Notes: a model not told the origin generated them from the letters alone. Positions 8,119 through 13,626 are shown, numbered from the stretch's first letter. The stretch is 14,519 nt of DNA from an uncultured Ruminococcus sp. (GCA_902773035.1 CACYDB010000063.1:1-14519); one strand, 5' to 3'. Numbers and translations are program-made.

Positions 8119-8982
8119 ATGAAAGGTATTATCTTAGCCGGAGGAAGCGGCACAAGGCTTTATCCGATGACTCAGAATGTTTCAAAGCAGCTTTTGCCTG
8201 TATATGACAAGCCGCTTATCTACTATCCGCTTTCAATTCTGCTTCTCGCGGAAATCAACGAGATTCTCGTTATCTCTACCGAAAAGGATACGCCGCTCTA
8301 TCAGAAGCTTCTCGGCGACGGCTCCAGACTCGGAATCACAATTGAGTACGCCGTTCAGGAGGAGCCTAACGGACTCGCTCAGGCGTTTGTGATCGGCGAG
8401 GAATTTATCGGCGACGACAGCGTTTGCCTCATTCTCGGCGACAATGTTTTCTACGGTCAGAATTTCCCGAATATGCTCCTGCAGGCGAAGGCTAATGTTC
8501 AGGGAGCTACAGTTTTCGGATATCCCGTCAAGAATCCGCGCGATTTCGGCGTGGTAGAGTTTGACAGCAACGGCAAGGCTATCTCGATCGAGGAAAAGCC
8601 TGAGCAGCCTAAGTCAAACTACGCGATCCCCGGACTGTATTTCTACGACAACAAGGTTGTTGAGTACGCGAAGATCATCGAGCCCTCCGCGCGCGGAGAG
8701 TACGAGATTTCCACGATCAACAGCATTTATCTTGAAAAGGGCGAGCTCAACGTCGTCCGCCTCGGCAGAGGAATGGCGTGGCTCGATACGGGAACTCCCG
8801 ACGGACTTCTCGGCGCGGCTGAGTTTGTACAGACTATCCAGTCGATGCAGGGCTTATACGTAAGCTGTATCGAGGAAATAGCGTGGCGCAAGGGCTACAT
8901 CTCCACCGAGCAGCTCAGAGAGCTCGGCAAAGAGCTTGAGAAAACCGCGTACGGTCAGTACCTACTCGGATTGGCAAAATAA
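8119..8982 (+). CDS. rmlA: Glucose-1-phosphate thymidylyltransferase
   Basis: A 287-residue enzyme, normal RmlA length. The nucleotidyltransferase signature GGSGTRLYPMT (8-18) is followed by SKQLLPVYDKP (22-32), NGLAQAF (84-90), LGDN (106-109) and IEEKPEQPKSN, all hallmarks of RmlA/RfbA. It joins dTTP and glucose-1-phosphate to give dTDP-glucose, which RmlB converts to the 4-keto-6-deoxy intermediate used by WecE. Thus the last gene of the operon supplies the first step. AAGGAG (8105-8110) overlaps the upstream stop with 8 nt to ATG. No rmlB, rmlC or rmlD is in the window. Absence of C and D next to it favours a Fuc4N-type product over rhamnose. Confidence 0.96.
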   Translation: MKGIILAGGSGTRLYPMTQNVSKQLLPVYDKPLIYYPLSILLLAEINEILVISTEKDTPLYQKLLGDGSRLGITIEYAVQEEPNGLAQAFVIGEEFIGDDSVCLILGDNVFYGQNFPNMLLQAKANVQGATVFGYPVKNPRDFGVVEFDSNGKAISIEEKPEQPKSNYAIPGLYFYDNKVVEYAKIIEPSARGEYEISTINSIYLEKGELNVVRLGRGMAWLDTGTPDGLLGAAEFVQTIQSMQGLYVSCIEEIAWRKGYISTEQLRELGKELEKTAYGQYLLGLAK

Positions 8983-8990
8983 AATATTTC

Positions 8991-9018
8991 AGGGCTGACT
9001 TTTGGTCAGCCCTTTGTT
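8991..9018 (+). terminator. Rho-independent terminator closing the sugar operon
   Basis: Perfect 9-bp GC-rich stem (AGGGCTGAC at 8991-8999 with GTCAGCCCT at 9005-9013), 5-nt loop, then TTGTT. The T-run is weak but the position, 9 nt after the rmlA stop, is right. Confidence 0.8.
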
Positions 9019-9031
9019 ATGCCATAGTTTA

Positions 9032-9052
9032 GCTGAGGTCGGCTCAGCCGAC
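9032..9052 (+). repeat. Two mutually exclusive hairpins
   Basis: GCTGAG (9032-9037) can pair with CTCAGC (9043-9048), or GTCGGC (9038-9043) with GCCGAC (9047-9052). The two stems share bases and cannot form together. No T-run follows. Role unknown; it lies just after the rmlA terminator and about 90 bases before the next candidate promoter. Confidence 0.5.
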
Positions 9053-9079
9053 GTCTTTGGAGGTAACGCTTTGGTATCG

Positions 9080-9095
9080 GAGAGGTTGTCCTCTC
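9080..9095 (+). repeat. Short hairpin upstream of the second operon
   Basis: GAGAGG (9080-9085) pairs perfectly with CCTCTC (9090-9095) around a 4-nt loop, followed by AGTTTATT. A weak terminator or chance structure. Confidence 0.35.
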
Positions 9096-9141
9096 AGTTT
9101 ATTATATGTGTCTTTTGCAAATTTTGTGCATAAGTTGGGTA

Positions 9142-9170
9142 TTGCATTTTGTCTGTATTTGGTGTATTAT
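9142..9170 (+). promoter_or_regulatory. Candidate promoter of the lipoprotein-dockerin-kinase operon
   Basis: TTGCAT (9142-9147), 17-bp spacer, TATTAT (9165-9170), about 65 bases before the lipoprotein ATG. The -35 is identical to the one proposed for the CAP-protein gene. No other plausible promoter is visible before the sseB-like gene, so it probably serves all seven genes. Assigned by eye. Confidence 0.5.
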
Positions 9171-9220
9171 CATAGTGGTACAGTATTAATTCAATATAAG
9201 TACGTAATAAATACTGAAAC

Positions 9221-9225
9221 AGAGG
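9221..9225 (+). promoter_or_regulatory. Ribosome binding site deciding the lipoprotein start
   Basis: AGAGG with a 9-nt spacer to ATG 9235. The in-frame TTG at 9226 directly abuts the site and is rejected as a start. Confidence 0.65.
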
Positions 9226-9234
9226 TTGAAATTT

Positions 9235-9774
9235 ATGAAAATGAAAAAAATTATTTGCGTTATGATCGCGGCGCTTATGATTTCCGCATTTGCGGCGTCC
9301 TGCGGCTCCGACAACAAGACTACGTCTACAGAGGCGGCGTCAACCGCGGCGACGGAAAGCGCTACCTCGGGCGATAAAGGAAATGAGCCTGAGACAATCG
9401 CGGGCGGTAAGGAGTCAAAGACTGCCTCGGATTCCGGAAAGGAACCTTCCAAGTCGGAGGCTAAAAATGAGTCCAAGTCTACAGCGAAATCAAGCTCAAA
9501 GTCAGGCTCGGGCAACCTTGAGGAAACAAAGGCTTCCCTGATCAGCAAATCGGACAGCAAGAGCGGCGGCTCCTCAAAGAGTAAGAGTGTAAGCTCCTCA
9601 AAGAGCAAGACCTCGGGCTCATCCAAGAGTAAGACCGCAAGCTCCTCAAAGAGCGGCTCGTCCAAGAGCTCCAGCTCATCAAAGAGCGCAAGCTCATCAA
9701 AGAACTCATCGTCAGAAAACTCCGCTACCGAAATCCCCAGAGATAACGTGGAGATAGATTTCAATGACCTTTAA
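9235..9774 (+). CDS. Ser/Lys-repeat lipoprotein
   Basis: A 179-residue protein with a lipoprotein signal peptide: basic start (MKMKK), hydrophobic core, and FAASC with Cys23 as the likely lipidated residue; the -3 residue is Ala rather than the preferred Leu. The mature part has no recognisable fold. About residues 30-110 are Ser/Thr/Glu/Lys-rich, and about 110-162 are imperfect SSKSK-type repeats, almost only Ser and Lys with some Gly, Ala and Thr. A short non-repetitive tail (TEIPRDNVEIDFNDL) closes it. Such a mature part is probably disordered, on the outer face of the membrane. Nineteen bases separate it from the dockerin gene. Possible roles are a wall-spanning tether, a glycosylation target or a substrate of the downstream modification genes. 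I do not recognise a named family. Confidence 0.85.
   Translation: MKMKKIICVMIAALMISAFAASCGSDNKTTSTEAASTAATESATSGDKGNEPETIAGGKESKTASDSGKEPSKSEAKNESKSTAKSSSKSGSGNLEETKASLISKSDSKSGGSSKSKSVSSSKSKTSGSSKSKTASSSKSGSSKSSSSSKSASSSKNSSSENSATEIPRDNVEIDFNDL
9571..9714 (+). repeat. Degenerate Ser/Lys coding repeats
   Basis: Repeats of roughly 15-18 bp built on TCMTCMAAGAGYAAG encode SSKSK-like units. Units differ at wobble positions (AGC/TCC/TCA), so the protein pattern, more than the DNA, is kept. Confidence 0.8.
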
Positions 9775-9793
9775 TTTTTCGGAGGGATAAGTT

Positions 9794-10408
9794 ATGAAAA
9801 TCAAAAAATCTTTGATCGCGGCGTCGGCAGCCGCTTTGATTCTCGCGGGCTCGATGTCCGTGATGACAGCGTTTGCGGACGCTAAGGTGATCCCCGGTGA
9901 TACTAACCTCGACGGACGCGTAAACATCAAGGACGCTACCTGCATACAGAAGGTCGCGGCTAAGCTTATGGCTGAACCCGAGCACTATATCGAGACTTCC
10001 GACGTAAACCTCGACGGCTCGGTAAACATCAAGGACGCGACAGTTATTCAGATGTACCTCGCTGACTTGTACCCCTCGCTCCCGATCAACAAGCCTACCG
10101 AGGCGACTACGGAAACAGCGGCTCCTTCCGAAACAGCTTCACAGACAGAGACTGCTACCTCGGCTACCGATACAACCGCTCCGACGACTCAGGAGCCTAC
10201 AGAGGCAAGCGAGCCTTCAACTCTGAAACCCACAGAGGCTACAGAGCCTTCTACCTTAAAGCCGACAGAGCCTAAGCCGACTACAACCGAGACTCAGGCT
10301 CAGACGGTTACAAATCCCGCTACACAGGCTACGACTCAGCCGACAACTCAGGCGCCGACTCAGCCTACCACAGCTGATCCCTGGGATCCGCGTATCATCC
10401 AGCCATGA
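9794..10408 (+). CDS. Secreted type I dockerin protein with Thr/Pro-rich tail
   Basis: A 204-residue exported protein. The signal peptide is residues 1-28 or so (ends TAFADA). Two EF-hand-like calcium loops follow, residues 36-47 (D36, N38, D40, G41, N44, D47) and 70-81 (D70, N72, D74, G75, N78, D81), each followed by a helix (DATCIQKVAAKL, DATVIQMYLADL), a complete type I dockerin pair. Residues about 100-192 are Thr/Pro/Glu/Ser-rich with the unit EPSTLKPTEA/P occurring twice. The end is WDPRIIQP. No catalytic or binding module is attached, which is unusual, since dockerins normally dock an enzyme onto a cohesin scaffold. GGAGGG (9781-9786) precedes ATG by 7 nt. The stop overlaps the kinase start by 4 nt, so it is coupled to the cytoplasmic kinase/PqqD/protease genes. 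Confidence 0.9.
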   Translation: MKIKKSLIAASAAALILAGSMSVMTAFADAKVIPGDTNLDGRVNIKDATCIQKVAAKLMAEPEHYIETSDVNLDGSVNIKDATVIQMYLADLYPSLPINKPTEATTETAAPSETASQTETATSATDTTAPTTQEPTEASEPSTLKPTEATEPSTLKPTEPKPTTTETQAQTVTNPATQATTQPTTQAPTQPTTADPWDPRIIQP

Positions 10409-11124
10409 TCTTTAAGTTCAAGATTGCGGATATAGTATTCTCAGCGGATATAAGATACAAGTATACATATAATATTATGAAGGATTTCCTTGCCGGCGAC
10501 GGCGAGGAATCCCTCTTTGCTTTTGAGATTACGGACGAGGATATTGAGAGGGAGAGAAAGCTCTGTCCCAATCCTCTTTCCGATCCGATGTATGAGAGTA
10601 CGGCGGTTTACCGCAAATACATATATAACGTCCTGCGTGATTACGACGCGTTTTTCTTCCACTGCTCGTCGATCGCGGTCGATAATAAGGCGATAATGTT
10701 CACCGCCAGAAGCGGAACGGGCAAGAGTACACACAGAAACCTGTGGCTCAAAAACTTCGGAGATAAGGTTACTGTCATCAACGATGACAAGCCCATTATC
10801 CGTAGGGTTGACGGAGTATTCTATGTTTACGGCACTCCCTGGAACGGCAAGGAAGGCTTCGGCTCAAATATCAGAGTTCCCGCTCACGCGCTGTGCTTTT
10901 TGTCAAGAAGCGAGACAAACTCTATCGGCGAAATCGGAACAGCCGACGTAGTGGCAAAGACTCTCAACCAGACAGTACGTCCGCGCGAGCCTGAGCTTAT
11001 GAGCAACCTGCTGGAGCTTCTCGACGGCTTTATAAGACAGGTTCACTGCTATGACCTGCGCGTGAATATGGACGACGAAGCGGCGATTGTCGCTTATAAC
11101 GAAATTATCAGAGGTAACGTATGA
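10405..11124 (+). CDS. HprK-like P-loop serine-kinase family protein
   Basis: A 239-residue cytoplasmic protein. The nucleotide-binding loop is ARSGTGKSTHRNLW (101-114), followed by INDDKP (125-130) and YGTPWNGKEGFG (142-153). These fit the HPr kinase/PEP carboxykinase-like fold, in the distant branch often found beside PqqD-like proteins. It is too short and too diverged to be the HPr kinase of catabolite repression: no N-terminal HprK domain and no clear K/M-loop signature. The first Walker A position is Ala instead of Gly. Relatives in some lasso-peptide clusters phosphorylate a precursor peptide on serine, so a peptide- or protein-serine kinase role is inferred here. It is coupled by ATGA overlaps on both sides. 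The substrate is unknown; the adjacent Ser-rich exported proteins are candidates. Confidence 0.75.
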   Translation: MIFKFKIADIVFSADIRYKYTYNIMKDFLAGDGEESLFAFEITDEDIERERKLCPNPLSDPMYESTAVYRKYIYNVLRDYDAFFFHCSSIAVDNKAIMFTARSGTGKSTHRNLWLKNFGDKVTVINDDKPIIRRVDGVFYVYGTPWNGKEGFGSNIRVPAHALCFLSRSETNSIGEIGTADVVAKTLNQTVRPREPELMSNLLELLDGFIRQVHCYDLRVNMDDEAAIVAYNEIIRGNV

Positions 11125-11387
11125 AAAGAAAAGACGGATTTATGCTCAGACAGTTCGGCGACGATTATATCGTAGTCGCGGTCGGCGACGGCGCCGAGGA
11201 TTTCAACAAGCTCATAACCCTCAACAGCGTCGGCGAGTTTATTTACAGAGAGCTCGAAACCGATAAAACACGCGAGGAGCTTGTCAAAGCCGTTACCGAC
11301 AGATACGAGGTTGACAGAGCTTTAGCGGAAAAGGATATCGACGTATTCCTCGAAAACCTCTCCAAAGCGGGTTTGCTTGATGAGTAA
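11121..11387 (+). CDS. PqqD-like protein (RiPP recognition element fold)
   Basis: An 88-residue protein of normal PqqD-family length. The pattern fits: N-terminal beta strands (GFMLRQFGDDYIVVAVG), then ITLNSVGEFIYRELE, then TREELVKAVTDRYEV and a last helix VFLENLSKAGLLDE. In PqqD and related proteins this winged-helix fold binds the leader of a precursor peptide and presents it to a modifying enzyme. No PQQ genes are near. Its start overlaps the kinase stop (ATGA) and its end overlaps the protease start by 8 nt, so the three proteins are probably made in equal amounts and work together. The precursor it would bind is not evident in this operon. Confidence 0.85.
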   Translation: MKRKDGFMLRQFGDDYIVVAVGDGAEDFNKLITLNSVGEFIYRELETDKTREELVKAVTDRYEVDRALAEKDIDVFLENLSKAGLLDE

Positions 11388-11823
11388 AACCGTTGAGGAC
11401 GTAATAAGGGAGCGCGGTTTTTTTGTAACCAAGCCCAAGGGCACGAGTATGTATCCCATGCTCCGCCTTAACTGCGACCATATCTGCGTAGTCCGTCCCG
11501 AGCTTCCGCTCAAAAGGTACGACGTGGCTATGTTCAGAAGGAGCGAGGGAGTGTATGTGCTTCATCGCGTGATGGACGTTACGGAGAACGGCTATACGTT
11601 CTGCGGCGACAATCAGTGCTTTTTTGACCGCGGCATAACCGACGATATGATAGTCGGAGTGCTCGACAGCTGGTTTACGGGTGAGAAAAAGCATACCGTC
11701 CGTGACAAAGGGTATTTGAGATATGTGCGCTTCTGGTGCTCGTCAATGACGCTGAGAAGATATATTCTGTGGTTCTGTCACCGCTTTTTATGGCGTAAAT
11801 ACCGCGGAAAATCTGTAGGTTGA
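11380..11823 (+). CDS. S24/S26-family peptidase, signal-peptidase-like
   Basis: A 147-residue protease relative. KGTSMYPML (20-28) holds the nucleophile Ser23. VYVLHRVMDV places His62 where bacterial LepB has the general-base Lys, as in SipW/archaeal/ER signal peptidases. CGDNQC (75-80) is the conserved GDN box. Unlike SipW or LepB there is no N-terminal membrane helix; the only hydrophobic stretch is C-terminal and mixed with Arg/Lys (about 113-142), so it may be cytosolic or peripherally attached. ATG 11380 is preferred over TTG 11377. From position after a kinase and a PqqD protein I infer cleavage of a leader or propeptide of the system's substrate. A role in ordinary secretion is less likely, and LexA-like self-cleavage is not supported because there is no DNA-binding domain. 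Confidence 0.8.
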   Translation: MSKTVEDVIRERGFFVTKPKGTSMYPMLRLNCDHICVVRPELPLKRYDVAMFRRSEGVYVLHRVMDVTENGYTFCGDNQCFFDRGITDDMIVGVLDSWFTGEKKHTVRDKGYLRYVRFWCSSMTLRRYILWFCHRFLWRKYRGKSVG

Positions 11824-11827
11824 TATA

Positions 11828-12682
11828 ATGGAAAACGTAATTTCAGTAAAAAATATGCGCGAGAGTGACGCCTTTACGATCAATACATCTGTAAGCGGGC
11901 GTGAACTTATGTACCGCGCGGCTATGGGAGTGTATAAGAATTTTACTCCCAAGGGCAAAATCGCCGTGATCTGCGGAAGCGGTAATAACGGCGGCGACGG
12001 ATACGCGCTCGCCGAAATCCTCGCGGAACGCGGAAATGTTCCCACGATCATCCGCTGTTCAGATAAGCTCTCCGACGACGGCGCGTATTATTTTGACAGA
12101 TGTGTTAAAAAGGGGATAGGGGTAAGCTTTTATGATGAAGGCGACGACCTCTCCTCCTATGATATAGTTGTAGACTGCCTGCTCGGAACAGGCTTTTCGG
12201 GCACGCTGAGAGAGCCGCTTCTGACTCTGATTGAAAAAATCAATCAATCGGGCGCATATGTGGTCAGTGTTGACATCAACAGCGGACTTTCAGGCGCTAA
12301 CGGGATTGTCTCTCCCACAGCGGTGAAATCCGATATCACCGTTTCGATCGGCTATTTCAAGACGGGAATGTTCTTAAATGACGCGCCGAGGTATATCGGA
12401 AAGCTCGTTAACGAGGATATAGGCATAAAGCTCCTCAAAAAGCAGTATTATCTGCTCTCGGGCGACGAGATAAGCCTCTTTACAGGCTATTCGGGCATAC
12501 AGCTTACGGCTGAGGACTTTTCGCGCGAGTACGCGCTAGACGAGGATGAATTCCGCAGAAGTCCGCTCAAGGTGGTCTCTAAGGAATCGACAGACAGCAA
12601 AAAAATATTCGTGATTGACTATAACGGCAGCAAGCTTATTGTTGACCAGACCTACGTTTATTTTCAATCCGACAGAGTATAG
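11828..12682 (+). CDS. nnrE: NAD(P)H-hydrate epimerase with an unassigned C-terminal extension
   Basis: A 284-residue protein. Residues 1 to about 210 are a YjeF_N domain: GRELMYRAA (24-32), CGSGNNGGDGYALA (49-62), DCLLGTGFSG (116-125) and VSVDINSGLSGANG (146-159). It interconverts the R and S forms of damaged hydrated NAD(P)H so that a dehydratase can repair them. The ADP-dependent dehydratase domain that many bacteria fuse here is absent. Instead about 75 residues follow (LSGDEISLFTGY to the end) that I do not recognise, including a beta-like KKIFVIDYNGSKLIVDQTYVYF. The gene begins 4 bases after the protease stop with a poor ribosome site, so it likely relies on coupled translation. A repair enzyme here may simply share the transcript. 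Confidence 0.85.
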   Translation: MENVISVKNMRESDAFTINTSVSGRELMYRAAMGVYKNFTPKGKIAVICGSGNNGGDGYALAEILAERGNVPTIIRCSDKLSDDGAYYFDRCVKKGIGVSFYDEGDDLSSYDIVVDCLLGTGFSGTLREPLLTLIEKINQSGAYVVSVDINSGLSGANGIVSPTAVKSDITVSIGYFKTGMFLNDAPRYIGKLVNEDIGIKLLKKQYYLLSGDEISLFTGYSGIQLTAEDFSREYALDEDEFRRSPLKVVSKESTDSKKIFVIDYNGSKLIVDQTYVYFQSDRV

Positions 12683-12745
12683 AACGCTTCGCGGCTCACG
12701 GCGGAGCTCAGAGATAATTTGTGAGCGGAAAGGCTAGGAAATTCT

Positions 12746-13564
12746 ATGAAAGACAATAATAAGAACGTAGTTACAAACCCGGAGCTCGTAGAGGCTATAG
12801 AAATTATGCAGGAGGACGGTTGTGATGAAAACGTCAATCATATGATTGACTGCCTGATGGCTGCAAAGCTCATCACTCCCGGCAGAGTTGAGAAGCCCCG
12901 TAACGTCGCCAAGACAAATAAGGAAGGCGGCACTGTTATGCAGCAGGAAACTCAGGTTCAGTTCCAGCTTATCGAGAACGGCAATAAGGAAAAATTCTTC
13001 CCCGCCTTTACCGATGACGAGGAAAAGATGAAGTGGGAGGTAGCTAAGGGCAAGGATAATGTCATTATGACCTTTGACGACTTCGCTCAAATTCTCTCCG
13101 ATCCGAACTGCGAGATCAAGGGCTTTGTAATCAACCCCTTCGGACGCTCGGTCGCCTTCCCCAAGCCTATGGTAATGTCCTTGAAGCAGCAGAAGGATCA
13201 GCGCGCTCAGGCTCAGGGCTTGCAGCAGCAGACTATTCCCAACGATGAGAACGTTCAGATCGGCGATCCCGATCCCGACGAGTATCCGATCGATATGATG
13301 GCGGCTATCATCAACTACCTCAACGAGAGAGACGACGTTCACGCCGCTTATCTGCGTATGTTCCAGCGCGAAAATGACGAAAAGCCCAGCTATCTCGTCA
13401 TTGTTGACTTTGACGGCGACAAGCTTGAGGAAATCTTCAAGGGTATCTCGACCCACGCGTCCCCCCATCTCAGCGGCTACCAGCTCTCGATGATGCCTTA
13501 TTCTGTTCCGTTCGCAAAAAAGGCTGTTGACGGAGTTGAGCCTTTCTTCACATCAGAGGGCTGA
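12746..13564 (+). CDS. SseB-family protein
   Basis: A 272-residue protein with the two SseB parts: an N-terminal domain (about 70-150: FQLIENGNKEKFFPAFTDDEE, TFDDFAQIL, KGFVINPFGRSVAFP) and a C-terminal SseB domain (about 165-268: YPIDMMAAIINYLNERDDVH, YLVIVDFDGD, FAKKAVDGVEPFF). Between them is a Gln-rich linker (KQQKDQRAQAQGLQQQ). E. coli SseB is linked to serine sensitivity, but its molecular role is unknown; Firmicute homologues are often annotated as enhanced serine-sensitivity proteins. No signal peptide or membrane segment, so cytoplasmic. It follows nnrE after 63 bases and is closed by a strong terminator, so it is likely the last gene of the operon. Confidence 0.85.
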   Translation: MKDNNKNVVTNPELVEAIEIMQEDGCDENVNHMIDCLMAAKLITPGRVEKPRNVAKTNKEGGTVMQQETQVQFQLIENGNKEKFFPAFTDDEEKMKWEVAKGKDNVIMTFDDFAQILSDPNCEIKGFVINPFGRSVAFPKPMVMSLKQQKDQRAQAQGLQQQTIPNDENVQIGDPDPDEYPIDMMAAIINYLNERDDVHAAYLRMFQRENDEKPSYLVIVDFDGDKLEEIFKGISTHASPHLSGYQLSMMPYSVPFAKKAVDGVEPFFTSEG

Positions 13565-13589
13565 TTTTGTCACAAAACTTGATAAATAT

Positions 13590-13626
13590 TCACTTCCGGT
13601 GTTGAAATCGGAAGTGATTTTTCTTT
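13590..13626 (+). terminator. Rho-independent terminator closing the second operon
   Basis: A 9-bp stem (TCACTTCCG at 13590-13598 with CGGAAGTGA at 13609-13617), 10-nt loop, then TTTTTCTTT. It lies 25 nt after the sseB-like stop. Confidence 0.92.

Noticed and set aside
9057..9377. TTG-started frame running through the promoter and into the lipoprotein gene
   Set aside because: It runs through the candidate promoter and reads the lipoprotein gene in the wrong frame; no domain is visible.
9186..9764. Minus-strand frame rich in Leu/Glu/Asp opposite the Ser/Lys repeats
   Set aside because: Its repeats are simply the complement of the SSKSK codons; no start signal or signal peptide.
10405..11124. 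True HPr kinase/phosphorylase (HprK)
   Set aside because: Shorter than HprK, lacks its N-terminal domain and its signature loop, and has Ala in the first Walker A position.
10405..11823. Lasso-peptide cluster
   Set aside because: Kinase, PqqD-like and protease parts are suggestive, but there is no asparagine-synthetase-like cyclase, no transglutaminase-like B2 protease and no precursor gene.
12694..12726. Hairpin between nnrE and the sseB-like gene (GCTCAC with GTGAGC, 21-nt loop) as a terminator
   Set aside because: The stem is only 6 bp with a large loop and no T-run follows, so it is probably chance and does not break the operon.
12734..13468. Long minus-strand open frame (244 codons) opposite the sseB-like gene
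   Set aside because: It mirrors the real gene, has no ribosome site, is oddly rich in Leu/Val/His as an antisense shadow is, and would lie against a well-supported SseB protein.
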